A stretch of DNA of 64,000 nucleotides, taken from an uncultured Gammaproteobacteria bacterium (GTDB lineage: Bacteria; Pseudomonadota; Gammaproteobacteria; Eutrophobiales; Eutrophobiaceae). This document shows, piece after piece, positions 35,747 to 45,001 of the stretch. The notes under the pieces are model-generated. The model was not told the DNA's origin. It made no database searches and was given only the letters and a program-made list of their open reading frames with translations. Every line of letters starts with the position of its first letter. The stretch's first letter is position 1. The stretch spans positions 930,001-994,000 of the forward strand of contig OY282354.1 of NCBI GenBank assembly GCA_958295485.1, read 5' to 3'. A program made the position numbers and the translations under genes.

Positions 35747-35919
35747 ATGGTCATTCTGACAAGTTTTAATCACAAACGGCCGGTCGCAGTCAAGCCGGTT
35801 TGTAGTTTCTCCATCAGGGCTGTTCAGTTACAATTATGCCCGACCCTTGGAGTTATCGGGAGAATATCTACCGAAATCTGCCATATGCCAATCGGCTCTC
35901 GACAAATGCGAGTGACAGG

Positions 35920-36723
35920 ATGAATAAAAAACCTTATCGCAACATTTTATCAACTACCCATAAGGCCCTCGCCGCGGAAATCAGACAAGCTCGGTCTTCG
36001 ATACCACACGCGGGTGAGACCGGCGCACTTATCGAAAATCTAATCCGGGCTAAATTACAAGAAGTTTTACCGGAGAAAGTTGCTGTGGGAAACGGTTTTG
36101 TCGTTGACGCGGAGGGTGGCGTTTCAAAGCAAATGGACATCATTCTGTATGACAGGTTGAATACACCCCGCATTTTCTATAGCGATGACGCCCAGATGTT
36201 TCCAGTGGAAGCAACCTATGCCTGCGGGGAGATTAAAACAAACCTTAATACAGAGACACTCAGAGATACATTTGAAAAATGTTCAAGCTATAAAGCCTTG
36301 GTCCGAAAGGCCTATATCAATCGGAATAGTCCGATAGAGCAAACATTCCTTCTCTATGGAGATGAGTGCAAGCACTGGCAATCAATTTTCTTTTGCATCG
36401 CCGTTGAAAGCATTCGGCGCGAGACTCTTCTTAAAACATTCGTGGAAATCGTGAAAAAAAGGGAGCTGAAATATAACGATCGTGTTGATACTGTATGCTC
36501 CCTGGATGGAAAATTTCTGCTCAACGCGACAAAGCCGAGTATAGACAATGATCTTCAAGGTAGATCAATTGACCTTCTTCCTGATAAAGAACTTAATCAT
36601 ATTTCATCATACCAGACAAAAGAGCCATGGGCGCTATTCGTCTTTTTGCTAATGCGGTATATGGTACAAGCGCCCCAAGTGATTGTTAATATGCTATCCT
36701 ACGACAATGGGAAACCATTCTGA
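35920..36723 (+). CDS. DUF6602-like nuclease-fold protein
   Basis: A 267-residue protein with a PD-(D/E)XK-like order: ETGALIENLIRAKLQEVLPEKVAVGNGFVVD, then SKQMDIILYDRLNTPRIF with the first Asp, and ATYACGEIKTNLN with the E-x-K pair. It matches DUF6602. The C-terminal half is helical with a hydrophobic WALFVFLLMRYMV. The frame opens at 35836, but the first 28 residues look non-coding; 35920 is preferred. It is 13 bp upstream of the ATPase gene. Nuclease activity is inferred from fold motifs only. Confidence 0.72.
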   Translation: MNKKPYRNILSTTHKALAAEIRQARSSIPHAGETGALIENLIRAKLQEVLPEKVAVGNGFVVDAEGGVSKQMDIILYDRLNTPRIFYSDDAQMFPVEATYACGEIKTNLNTETLRDTFEKCSSYKALVRKAYINRNSPIEQTFLLYGDECKHWQSIFFCIAVESIRRETLLKTFVEIVKKRELKYNDRVDTVCSLDGKFLLNATKPSIDNDLQGRSIDLLPDKELNHISSYQTKEPWALFVFLLMRYMVQAPQVIVNMLSYDNGKPF

Positions 36724-36736
36724 AGAGTAAAAAGCC

Positions 36737-37783
36737 ATGCTATCAAGGTTACACATACAAAAATTCCGCGCATTTAACCCACTCAAGATCGATTCCCTGG
36801 CTAAAATCAATCTTTTCTCCGGACGCAACAACTCGGGGAAGACCAGTTTGCTTGAAGCGATTTTTCTTCTTTCCGGGGCTGCAAATCCCGCAGTTTTGCT
36901 AAATGCGAATGTTCTTCGCGGAATAACGGTAGTGCCCGGACTGGAAAACGTGACACAAAATGTTTTGTGGAAGCCAATGTTTCATGATCTGAACATGAAC
37001 ACACCCATAAGAATTACCGCGCATCATTCTTCGCGTGGAGCATTGGAGGTCAAGCTCTCAGTGAAGCGACCGAACCTGATCGAACTCCCGTTGGATAATA
37101 TTGATGCGGTGCCCGGGGTAATCGTATTCGATTTCGCACGAAACGGGGAGGCGAAGGTAAGCCACAACATAACTGTGATAAACGATTTAATGCAGGTTCA
37201 GACGGAGCAACCTAACGTGGAAACGTCGTTTTCGGCCATTATTCTTTCTGCGCGTAACAAGAATATAGAGGAAGACGCTCAGCGACTGGGGCAATTACGA
37301 CAGCAGAAAAAGGGGCATTTAATTGTGAAGGCGCTGCAAGTCATTGAGCCGGCATTGCAAGGTGTTGAAGTTAATTCCACCACCGGCCAGTCCATGATAT
37401 GGGGGGATATCGGGCTCAGCGAATTGATGCCCTTGCCTATTATGGGGGACGGCATGGTCCAAATCGCCCGGATCGTTTTGGCGATATCGTCAATGCCCGG
37501 AGGCGTAGTCTTGATCGATGAGATTGAGAATGGCCTTCACCACTCTGTGCTACCCCAAATCTGGAAGGTTATCCGGGAAACAGCCAAACGATTCAATACA
37601 CAAATTTTTGCAACAACACACAGTTACGAATGCATCGAAACAGCGGAAGATGTCTTTAAATCATCTGACGATGACGCTTTTCTTCTCCATCGCCTCGATA
37701 GCATCGAAACGGAAACCCGGTGCGTCACCTATGAGAAAGAAACAATGGAGACAGCGATCCGGCACAATATGGAAATCCGCTAA
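36737..37783 (+). CDS. OLD/RecF-like AAA ATPase
   Basis: A 348-residue ABC-type ATPase of the OLD/SMC-like group. It opens with LHIQKFRAFNPLKIDSLAKINLFSGRNNSGKTSLLEAI (Walker A GRNNSGKTS, about 31-39), contains the signature region LMPLPIMGDGMVQIARIVLAI, Walker B GGVVLIDEIENGLHH and the switch His in IFATTHSYECI. It lacks the C-terminal TOPRIM domain found in full OLD proteins; a separate TOPRIM gene follows 2 bp later. The arrangement suggests a split OLD- or PARIS-like complex. Confidence 0.85.
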   Translation: MLSRLHIQKFRAFNPLKIDSLAKINLFSGRNNSGKTSLLEAIFLLSGAANPAVLLNANVLRGITVVPGLENVTQNVLWKPMFHDLNMNTPIRITAHHSSRGALEVKLSVKRPNLIELPLDNIDAVPGVIVFDFARNGEAKVSHNITVINDLMQVQTEQPNVETSFSAIILSARNKNIEEDAQRLGQLRQQKKGHLIVKALQVIEPALQGVEVNSTTGQSMIWGDIGLSELMPLPIMGDGMVQIARIVLAISSMPGGVVLIDEIENGLHHSVLPQIWKVIRETAKRFNTQIFATTHSYECIETAEDVFKSSDDDAFLLHRLDSIETETRCVTYEKETMETAIRHNMEIR

Positions 37784-37785
37784 AT

Positions 37786-38400
37786 ATGGTAATGCCAACA
37801 AAGATCAAATCAAATGTACAACTTCTCGTGGAAGGCAACGATCAGAGAAATTTTTTTGAAGGATTTTGCCAACATCTCCCTCTTTCTCACATTGAAATCC
37901 ATGACTTTGGGGGAGTAGCCGAGTTACGCAAGTTCCTGGCCGCGTTTCGCATGACCCCAGGATTTCAATCTGTCACCAACCTTGGCATTATTCGGGATGC
38001 TGAACAGGATGCAACGTCAGCATTTCAGAGTGTTCAATCTGCGCTAAGGAATGCTGATCTTGATGCCCCTGATCTTCCCCGGAAACCAAGCGCCGGAAAA
38101 CCCTCAACTATAGTATTAATTCTTCCCGAGGATGATAAAAGCGGTATGCTCGAATCATTGCTTTGTAAAACCTTTGTTAATGAGCCTGTTAATACTTGTA
38201 TAGATGCATTTTTCAAGTGTGTCAAAGCCCAAGCGAAGGTTAATATCAAAAGACCGGAAAAGGCTCGCGTTCATGCTTATTTATCAACGAAAGAAGACCC
38301 ACACCTGTCTGTCGGCGTCGCCGCCAAGCGAGGCTATTGGAATCTGAATCATGATTCCTTCAGTTATATTCGCGATTTCCTGGCGAAACTTACCTCGTAG
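37786..38400 (+). CDS. DUF3226-like TOPRIM protein
   Basis: A 204-residue protein with TOPRIM-type motifs: VQLLVEGNDQRNFFEGF (catalytic Glu), LGIIRDAEQDATSAF (D-x-x-x-D) and LPEDDKSGMLESLL, matching DUF3226. TOPRIM nucleases paired with OLD-type ATPases cleave DNA or RNA in several defence systems. It begins 2 bp after the ATPase stop, completing a three-gene operon. The effector role is inferred. Confidence 0.78.
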   Translation: MVMPTKIKSNVQLLVEGNDQRNFFEGFCQHLPLSHIEIHDFGGVAELRKFLAAFRMTPGFQSVTNLGIIRDAEQDATSAFQSVQSALRNADLDAPDLPRKPSAGKPSTIVLILPEDDKSGMLESLLCKTFVNEPVNTCIDAFFKCVKAQAKVNIKRPEKARVHAYLSTKEDPHLSVGVAAKRGYWNLNHDSFSYIRDFLAKLTS

Positions 38401-38587
38401 TTCAGAAGTATCTATCGGATCAATCCAGATTAGTATATCGATCGCGTATCGACGAAGCGCTACGGTTTCACGGACGAGAAACTGCTATTGAAATAATTAC
38501 CTGAATTTAGTTAACTACTCGTGTCAGAATATTGATGGGAAGATATGGTCTGTCACATCCATGACACGTTTATGTGGAGTAAATGCC
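38401..38587 (+). other. Intergenic region after the defence-like operon
   Basis: No gene is supported. One frame reads RIDEALRFHGRETAIEIIT before a stop at about 38503, possibly the tail of a lost gene. GGAG at 38576 serves the next start. Confidence 0.3.
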
Positions 38588-39082
38588 ATGAACAGTATCG
38601 TCAAATCAGGTATTAAACGGGTCGACCACGTCTCATTGACTGTCCCGGACATGGAGGCGGCCATTACTTTTTATACGGAAGCGCTGGGTGGAAAACTGCA
38701 ATACCGCATGGGGCCTTTTGATGCGGGAGAGCTGCCCCTGATGGAAGATGGGCGTGATTGGACTGAGGCGCACGTTAATGTTAAAGGCGCTCGTTTAGAG
38801 CTCGCGATGTTGAAATTAACGGACAACCTGAACATGGAATTATTTCAGTACCATAAACCTGGAGATGCCGCCAAGACGCCTCCCCGGAATTGCGACATCG
38901 GCAGCCGGCACGTTTGTTTTGAAGTAGATGATATTAAAAGCGCGATCAGCTACCTGGAACAGCATGGCTGTAAGGCCATGATCGGCCCTATCACGATGAA
39001 AGATGCGCCCTGCCCACCATCGCATTCCTGGTATGTTTTGGATCCCTTCGGCAATCAGCTGGAGTTGGTGGAGTATTTATAA
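38588..39082 (+). CDS. VOC (glyoxalase/bleomycin resistance) family protein
   Basis: A 164-residue vicinal-oxygen-chelate protein with IKRVDHVSLTVPDMEAAITFYTEAL, a metal-ligand His in GSRHVCFEVDDI, and a C-terminal SWYVLDPFGNQLELVEYL with the last Glu. The ATG at 38588 follows GGAG; an open stretch from 38561 lacks support. Likely a metal-dependent lyase, isomerase or dioxygenase on a small molecule; substrate unknown. It lies 222 bp upstream of a TonB-dependent receptor. Confidence 0.8.
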   Translation: MNSIVKSGIKRVDHVSLTVPDMEAAITFYTEALGGKLQYRMGPFDAGELPLMEDGRDWTEAHVNVKGARLELAMLKLTDNLNMELFQYHKPGDAAKTPPRNCDIGSRHVCFEVDDIKSAISYLEQHGCKAMIGPITMKDAPCPPSHSWYVLDPFGNQLELVEYL

Positions 39083-39304
39083 ATCAAACGGGCATAATAT
39101 GGATGTAACTACCTGAACGGATTGGTTCATTTAGACCAACATGGTTAATAGTATCCACAATATTTTGCGGGTAGTGTAGAAAAAAACCAACAACACATTG
39201 ATTTTACTGTATTAAGTATCTTTCTTCCCGGTTGGTGCATTTCCTGCTCCCTTTTATTAGTTTGACCAAAACCAAAAAAGTAGCGTATTCAGGGGGAGTA
39301 TACA

Positions 39305-41371
39305 ATGGGGAATTTTTACTTTGGCAGGTGGGCGGTTGCCGCGGGTATTCTGCTCTCGGCGTCAGCGAGCTACGGCGTTGCCGACCTCGATGAAATAACC
39401 GTCACTGCGACCCGGCAGGACCAGACCTTGGCAAACATCTCGAGCGCGGTCAGCATAGTGGAACAGGAAGATATTCAGGTGGGTCGCCAGCAGTTGGGCC
39501 TGGATGAATCGCTGAACCGGGTACCCGGCATATTCTTTCAAAATCGCTACAACTTCAGCCAGGACCTTCGCGTTGCGATCCGGGGATTCGGTTCCCGGGC
39601 AAACTTTGGTATCCGCGGCATCAAGGTATTCGTTGATGATCTCCCTGCGACGCTGGCCGATGGTCAGAGCGGGGTCGATGACATTGATATTGGTTCGACA
39701 AGTCGCGTCGAAATCATCCGCGGCCCGTCTTCCGCGCTGTATGGCAGCGCCTCTGGCGGCGTCATGAGTCTTTACACGGAGGACGGCGCGGATTCCCCGT
39801 TTGTTGAAGGCAGGGTGACAGTTGGTGAGTACGACCATCAAAAATATCAGCTCAAGTTTAGCGGACAGACCGGCAAGCTGAATTACCTGGTGAATGGTTC
39901 CTACCTGGCCAGCGACGGCTACCGGGTTAACTCGAGGGTTGAACATGGACTGGTGAACAGCAAGTTTCGTTATGAATTTGACGATAGTTCCGACCTGACC
40001 GTGATCTTCAACCTGGTGGATTCGCCCCAGGCGGATGATTCCGGTGGCATCAATGGGGCCGACGTGGCAGCGGACCGACGTCAGGCGCAAGCAAGAAACC
40101 TCAGCTCCAACGCCGGCGAAGAGTTGTCACAACAAAAGTTAGGATGGATCTATCGCCGGGAATTCGGCGAGCGGCATGAGATCAGGGTTCGCAATTATTA
40201 CCTGTGGCGGGATTTTCAGGCTTTTTTACCCATTGGCTCCCATATCCGGTTTGTCCCGGATGACGGGGTAGTTGAATTTGATCGGTTCTTTTTTGGTGGC
40301 GGCGTCCAATATACCTATACGGGAGAATGGTTTGGTCGCCCCAATCAATTTACCGCGGGTTTTGATATCGACATTCAGGAAGATGATCGACAACGTTATC
40401 TGAATGACGCCGGCATACAAGGGGCTTTGGCCTTTGACCAGCTGGAAGAAGCAGAGTCTTATGGCTTTTATTTCCGCAACAACCTCGCTGTTACCGATTT
40501 TCTGCAACTTACCCTGGGTGGTCGTTACGATATTGTGGATCTCTCCGTTGAGGATCGGTTTCTGGCTAACGCCAACCAGTCCGGCGAACTGGATTTCGAT
40601 GAATTCAGCCCAAGCGTTGGTTTGACCTGGACGGCTACAGACTCGGTCAGTTTCTATTTCAACTACGCGACCGCGTTCGAAACCCCCACCTTTACAGAAC
40701 TGGCTAATCCGGCGAGAAACCTCAATGTAAATTTAGGCGGGTTTGCTTCCGTGGATGCCCAGAACGCGGAAAGTTTTGAGATTGGCGCCCGGGGTCTCAT
40801 CGGCGACCGTATTTATTTCGATGTTGCCGGGTTTATCATGGACGTGGAAGACGAGGTGGTGAGCGTGACCAATATCGGCAATCGCTCGTTTTTTGAGAAT
40901 GCCGATACCGACCGGAACGGTTTTGAGGTTGCCATCGTCGCAGACATCGTGGGGGGATTGCAGTTTACCGCGTCCTATACTTATTCTGACTTCGAGTTCG
41001 ATCGCTTTCCCACAAATACGGCGGCGGAAGGCAATGATTTGCCTGGTTTACCGGAGAACCAGTTTTTTGCGGAACTGGCGTATCGTCACGATTCCGGTTT
41101 CTACCTGAGCTGGGACATCCTCGCGGTTGACAAGTTGGCGGTGAATAATGCCAATACCGTCATCTCCGATTCCTATGAGGTATCAAACCTCAGGGCCGGC
41201 CACCGCTTCGGGTTCGCAGGATTGGAAGTATCTCCGTTCCTCGGCGTCAACAACCTGTTTGATCAAAAATACATGTCCAACCTGCGTCTCAACGGTTTTG
41301 GCGGCAGGGTGTTCGAACCGGCGCCGACGCTGAATTTCTACGGTGGCTTGTCAGTCCGATTGAATTATTAG
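39305..41371 (+). CDS. TonB-dependent outer-membrane receptor
   Basis: A 688-residue receptor importing a siderophore or other ligand. Signal peptide (VAAGILLSASASYGVA), TonB box DEITVTATR, plug domain (LGLDESLNRVPGIFFQNRYN, VEIIRGPSSALYGSASGGV) and a 22-strand barrel (PSVGLTWTATDSVSFYFNYATAFETPTF) ending in FYGGLSVRLNY with a terminal aromatic. A GGGGGAG precedes the ATG. The opening plug resembles FecA/IutA-like receptors, but the ligand cannot be assigned. No Fur box could be confirmed in the 222-bp upstream gap. Confidence 0.92.
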   Translation: MGNFYFGRWAVAAGILLSASASYGVADLDEITVTATRQDQTLANISSAVSIVEQEDIQVGRQQLGLDESLNRVPGIFFQNRYNFSQDLRVAIRGFGSRANFGIRGIKVFVDDLPATLADGQSGVDDIDIGSTSRVEIIRGPSSALYGSASGGVMSLYTEDGADSPFVEGRVTVGEYDHQKYQLKFSGQTGKLNYLVNGSYLASDGYRVNSRVEHGLVNSKFRYEFDDSSDLTVIFNLVDSPQADDSGGINGADVAADRRQAQARNLSSNAGEELSQQKLGWIYRREFGERHEIRVRNYYLWRDFQAFLPIGSHIRFVPDDGVVEFDRFFFGGGVQYTYTGEWFGRPNQFTAGFDIDIQEDDRQRYLNDAGIQGALAFDQLEEAESYGFYFRNNLAVTDFLQLTLGGRYDIVDLSVEDRFLANANQSGELDFDEFSPSVGLTWTATDSVSFYFNYATAFETPTFTELANPARNLNVNLGGFASVDAQNAESFEIGARGLIGDRIYFDVAGFIMDVEDEVVSVTNIGNRSFFENADTDRNGFEVAIVADIVGGLQFTASYTYSDFEFDRFPTNTAAEGNDLPGLPENQFFAELAYRHDSGFYLSWDILAVDKLAVNNANTVISDSYEVSNLRAGHRFGFAGLEVSPFLGVNNLFDQKYMSNLRLNGFGGRVFEPAPTLNFYGGLSVRLNY

Positions 41372-41426
41372 TAAGGTTTCGACAAGGGGGCGGGCTGAAA
41401 ACCGGCTTAATCGCTGGTGGATGTGG

Positions 41427-41867
41427 TTACCACTCGCCGATATTCCCTGCCGATGCCCAGGGTTCTCGTGGCGCCAGTGGTTCGCCTTTTTGCAGGAGTT
41501 CGATTGAAATGTTGTCCGGCGTACGCAGGAAAGCCATGTGACCGTCCCGTGGCGGGCGGTTAATGGTCACGCCGCTATCGGCAATCTTCCGGCAGGTGGC
41601 ATAGATGTCATCCACCTCGAAGGCGACGTGGCCGAAATTACGCCCGCCGGTGTATTCTTCCTGGTCCCAGTTATAGGTAAGCTCCAATACCGGGGAGGTT
41701 GATTCTTGTGCCTGTTCTGCATCACCGGGCGCTGCCAGGAAAACCAGGGTAAAACGCCCCGCTTCGCTGGCGTAGCGTTTTACCTCTCGCATGTCCATGA
41801 CGCCACAGAAAAAAGACAGGCTTTCATCCAGGTCGGAGACTCGAAGCATGGTGTGTAAATAGCGCAT
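41427..41867 (-). CDS. gloA: Lactoylglutathione lyase
   Basis: Converts the methylglyoxal-glutathione hemithioacetal to lactoylglutathione. The 146-residue protein carries all four metal ligands in context: His in [10 protein letters not shown], Glu in PVLELTYNW, His in [13 protein letters not shown] and Glu in [18 protein letters not shown] lies before the ATG. It is divergent from ridA, and the gap contains a 37-bp direct duplication of its upstream sequence. Confidence 0.93.
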   Translation of the reverse strand: MRYLHTMLRVSDLDESLSFFCGVMDMREVKRYASEAGRFTLVFLAAPGDAEQAQESTSPVLELTYNWDQEEYTGGRNFGHVAFEVDDIYATCRKIADSGVTINRPPRDGHMAFLRTPDNISIELLQKGEPLAPREPWASAGNIGEW

Positions 41868-41876
41868 TTGTTTTCT

Positions 41877-41978
41877 CCTTATGTTTCAGTAATATTATAG
41901 TCAACCCATAGAGCAGATCAGGTAAAGAATTAGCCGCCTGGCCTTATGTTTCAGTAATATTATAGTCAACCCATAGAG
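41877..41978. repeat. 37-bp direct repeat in the gloA-ridA divergent gap
   Basis: The same 37 bp occurs at 41877-41913 and 41942-41978, an offset of 65. It contains TTGACT on the minus strand, with a candidate -10 near the copy-1 ATAAGG, so the gloA promoter may be duplicated. The copies are identical. Confidence 0.9.
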
Positions 41979-41990
41979 AGGTAACCAATC

Positions 41991-42374
41991 ATGATTGAAG
42001 CGCTCAGTTCTGAAAATCTGCCGGCGCCCCGGTTTCGTTACAGCGCGCTGGTCAAATCCGGGCCTTATTATAAAACTGCCGGCATGATTGCCCTGGATAA
42101 AGACAGCGGTGAACTGGAACCGGGCGGGGCTGGCCCGGAAACGGCAAAAATACTCAAAAATCTGCTCGAAGCATTGCCCGATTTCAACTTGTCACTGGAT
42201 GACCTTGTCAGCGCGACGATTTATACAACCCGATTTGATCAGTTTCCCGCTATCAATCAGGCCTGGGAAGCGGTCTTTACAGAAGATATTCGACTACCGG
42301 CGCGCGCTTCCATCGGCGTCAACGCGCTACCCCTCAATGCCACGGTCGAGATGGAGTTTCTATTCTATAAATAA
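41991..42374 (+). CDS. RidA family protein (YjgF)
   Basis: A 127-residue trimeric enamine/imine deaminase-fold protein. LVKSGPYYKTAGMIALDKDSGELEPGG, SLDDLVSATIYTT and the C-terminal LPARASIGVNALPLNATVEMEF carry the family Arg (in ARASIGV) and the closing Glu. It probably clears reactive enamines produced by PLP enzymes. GAGAGGTAACC is the ribosome-binding site. It is divergent from gloA. Confidence 0.9.
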   Translation: MIEALSSENLPAPRFRYSALVKSGPYYKTAGMIALDKDSGELEPGGAGPETAKILKNLLEALPDFNLSLDDLVSATIYTTRFDQFPAINQAWEAVFTEDIRLPARASIGVNALPLNATVEMEFLFYK

Positions 42375-42377
42375 AAT

Positions 42378-42396
42378 TATGACTGTGGGAGTCATA
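42378..42396. terminator. Weak hairpin between convergent ridA and the TauE/SafE gene
   Basis: TATGACT-GTGGG-AGTCATA forms a 7-bp stem directly after ridA. There is no long T run. A stronger GC-rich stem (CCTCGGCG/CGCCGAGG) overlaps the end of the facing gene at 42415-42440. Either could reduce read-through. Confidence 0.4.
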
Positions 42397-42404
42397 GCTT
42401 AATT

Positions 42405-43151
42405 CTATATTGCGCCCTCGGCGATCATTTTAACGCCGAGGATAAAAAGTGACAGGTATAGAATTTTATAAACGGTTTCCTGCGAAATTCTGCCTAATAA
42501 CCAGTAACCCAACTTTATCCCTATTGGCGCAATTGGCATCAGGATTAACGAAGTCATTAAATTTTCGGGGGTAAGAAGATTCAAATAACCGTATGGAATG
42601 AGTTTTACATAATTTATAAAGAAGAAAAACATGACCATGGTGCCGATCAGCGTTGTTTTTTCCAGGCGCTGGGGCAGCATGTAGATACTCAGCGGAGGGC
42701 CGCCCGCATGAAGCTGGGTGCTGGTAAAACCGGCAACCCCACCCCAAAAACAACCGCTTGCTTTTCCCGGTTTATTTCTCCGTGCAGATAAACCAAGCCA
42801 ATGGCTGAGGCAGAACCCGAGAGAGATAACCCCAATCATTATGCGTAAGTGGTCTTCCGTTAAATTGCCCATCAGGGCCGAGGCAATGACAATGCCGATT
42901 AAACTGGCCGGGAGTAATATTTTCAGGTGGGAAACGTCAAAGTTGCGCCGAAAATTCCAGGCTGCAAATATATCCATGACACACAAGATTGGCAGCAGTA
43001 TGGCAGCCGCCGTGATTGGGTCGGTGGCAAACGACATCAAAGGCACGGTTATCGCCCCCAGGGTCCCGGCAAATCCTCCTTTGGCTATACCGACAAACAG
43101 AATGGCGGGTATTGCGACCAAGTAAAAGAAAGGGTCGGCTATGGGATGCAT
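42405..43151 (-). CDS. Sulfite exporter TauE/SafE family permease
   Basis: A 248-residue membrane protein with about eight helices in two related halves, including PAILFVGIAKGGFAGTLGAITVP and FWGGVAGFTSTQLHAGGPPLSIYMLPQ, the two glycine-rich hallmarks of TauE/SafE. Exports an anion such as sulfite or an organosulfonate. The ATG at 43151 (MHPIADPFFYL) fits the family; the frame to 43232 adds a hydrophilic leader overlapping the next gene and is unlikely. Substrate unproven. Confidence 0.88.
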   Translation of the reverse strand: MHPIADPFFYLVAIPAILFVGIAKGGFAGTLGAITVPLMSFATDPITAAAILLPILCVMDIFAAWNFRRNFDVSHLKILLPASLIGIVIASALMGNLTEDHLRIMIGVISLGFCLSHWLGLSARRNKPGKASGCFWGGVAGFTSTQLHAGGPPLSIYMLPQRLEKTTLIGTMVMFFFFINYVKLIPYGYLNLLTPENLMTSLILMPIAPIGIKLGYWLLGRISQETVYKILYLSLFILGVKMIAEGAI

Positions 43152-43186
43152 AAGATTCGTGATTATAGGGCTTAAAGAGCGGCAGG

Positions 43187-43495
43187 TCAGTGATTTTGGA
43201 TTTTCTCCAGAATGTCCATATCCATAATCCACATGCAGAGCAGTATGCGAGCGCCGGGTCGCATCTTGTCTATGAATTCCTTTTGTGAGTCGGGGTCATC
43301 TCTTAGTTTTTTGAGCTGGTTAACGCCGTTAGCGATGCTTGCCGCAATTTCATCGGTCAGGTTCATATCGGCGATGTCCAGAAGACAGGCTTGTTCTACC
43401 GTTTCCTCTCCGAACAAACGAGCTAATTCCTTGTTGCGGCGTTTATTACCCTCCATGGAGTGAGCGGGGTCCTCAATGTGAGCGGTTTCCGTCAT
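43187..43495 (-). CDS. Hypothetical helical protein, 102 residues
   Basis: I do not recognise the family. It is soluble, acidic and helical (NKRRNKELARLFGEETVEQA and EIAASIANGVNQLKKLRDDP), ending MWIMDMDILEKIQNH. It lies 35 bp upstream of the permease gene on the same strand and may be cotranscribed. The Shine-Dalgarno is weak (GCCGGAA). Confidence 0.5.
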   Translation of the reverse strand: MTETAHIEDPAHSMEGNKRRNKELARLFGEETVEQACLLDIADMNLTDEIAASIANGVNQLKKLRDDPDSQKEFIDKMRPGARILLCMWIMDMDILEKIQNH

Positions 43496-43601
43496 TTCCG
43501 GCTTCTGAAAATATTTTCTCTCGGCGCGACAAGGTTGCCGGCATTATATACCCCTTTAAAGTGAGAAGTGAGAAGTGTGAAAGGGGGTCAGGGTGAAGAT
43601 A

Positions 43602-43669
43602 GTGATATAATCGCGGTAATTTATTGGCAGCAAATAACTTTCCGGTAATGACAAGTGATTTGGTGAAAT
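43602..43669 (+). promoter_or_regulatory. Conserved 68-nt leader before the M20 hydrolase
   Basis: Aligns without gaps with 15419-15486 before trmB, at the same distance from the ATG. It includes TATAAT at 43606-43611, CAGCAAA and TTTCC. The two leaders' shared ending TTGGTGA is close to the ATG and could act as ribosome binding context. Confidence 0.6.
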
Positions 43670-44904
43670 ATGCAGGTTAAAACAGGAATAGACGGTGACC
43701 GGCTGTGGTCGTCGCTTATGGAAATGGCTGAGATTGGCAGAACGCCGCGGGGTGGGTGCAACCGCCAGGCCCTGACCGATGAAGACAAGCAGGGACGGGA
43801 CCTGTTTATTTCATGGTGTAAGGATGCCGATTGTAAAATTACCATTGATGAGATGGGTAACGTTTTGCCAGGCGCGCCGGTGAGAATGATTCACTCCCGC
43901 CTGTCATCGCGGGGTCACACCTGGATACACAACCTACCGGCGGAAAATACGATGGTGTTTATGGGGTACTTGCCGGGCTTGAAGTGATCCGTACTCTAAA
44001 CGATAACCATCTTGCGACAAAACACCCGGTAGAGGTCGTTTGCTGGACCAATGAAGAAGGCGCGCGATTTTCACCGGCGATGTCAGGCTCAGGCGTGTGG
44101 GCGGGCGCCTTTGACCTGGAATACGGCCATGGCCGTCTTGATGGAGAAAGCCGAACAATAAAAGATGAATTGCGACGGATTGGTTACCTGGGCGCGGCAA
44201 AATGTCGGGCGAAGCCGGTCAAGGCCGCATTTGAGGCGCATATCGAACAGGGGCCCATATTGGAAAATAAGAACAAACAGATCGGCATAGTAACCGGCGT
44301 GCAAGCCATGCGTTGGTACGATTTAATCATCAGGGGAGTGCCGTGTCATGCAGGTACGACGCCGATGGAAATGCGGCGGGACCCTTTCATGGCGCTGCAC
44401 AGGGTCATCGACAAACTCTATCAAATCGCCGACGATTTCAGACCTTTGGCAAGGATCACTTTCGGCGCTATCAGGGCTGAACCCGGCTCGCGTAATACCG
44501 TGCCTGAACAGTTGATCATGACTGTCGATATGCGTCACCCCGAGCGCGACCAGATAGGACATATGGATCGGATAATGGGGGAAACCGTTATGAATGAATG
44601 TAGTAAATATCGACTCACTGCGGAGGTAAAAGAGGAGTGGAACTCTCCTGCGGTAAATTTTGACGATGGTTGTATAAACGCAGTCCGTAACGCCGCTGAG
44701 AGGCTGGGGTACTCGAACATGGAAATGGCAAGCGGCGCCGGGCATGACTCCGTCTATGTATCCAGGGTGGCGCCGACCAGTATGATATTCGTCCCATGCG
44801 AGGGTGGCTTAAGCCACAATGAAGAAGAAAATGCCAGCAAGGAAGACCTGGAGGCCGGCTGCAACGTACTGCTACATGCCATGTTGGAGATGGCAACCGC
44901 CTGA
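43670..44904 (+). pseudogene. M20-family N-carbamoyl amino acid amidohydrolase, frameshifted
   Basis: The two parts together make a complete amidohydrolase of the N-carbamoyl-L-amino acid hydrolase/allantoate amidohydrolase group. The first frame covers DRLWSSLMEMAEIGRTP to DEMGNVL. After that the correct frame is one base off: GENDSLPPVI then GSHLDTQPTGGKYDGVYG with metal ligands, and downstream TNEEGARF, HIEQGPILE and GAGHDSVYVSRVAPTSMIFV. A single missing base in the GTTTTGCC near 43861-43868 explains everything. Either a recent inactivation or a sequencing error; the rest is intact. Preceded by the trmB-like leader. Confidence 0.8.
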
Positions 44905-45001
44905 CTCCTTGCCGGGGGATTTAGCCCGTCCGGGAAGTCTCCGCCGTTATTCCCGCTTTCACCGGAATAACGCGCCGGATTCCGGCTTTGTCCGTTCTCC
45001 C

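Noticed and set aside
36737-38400. Naming the operon PARIS or Gabija
   Set aside because: The TOPRIM protein looks like DUF3226 rather than DUF4435, and the ATPase and TOPRIM are not fused as in GajA.
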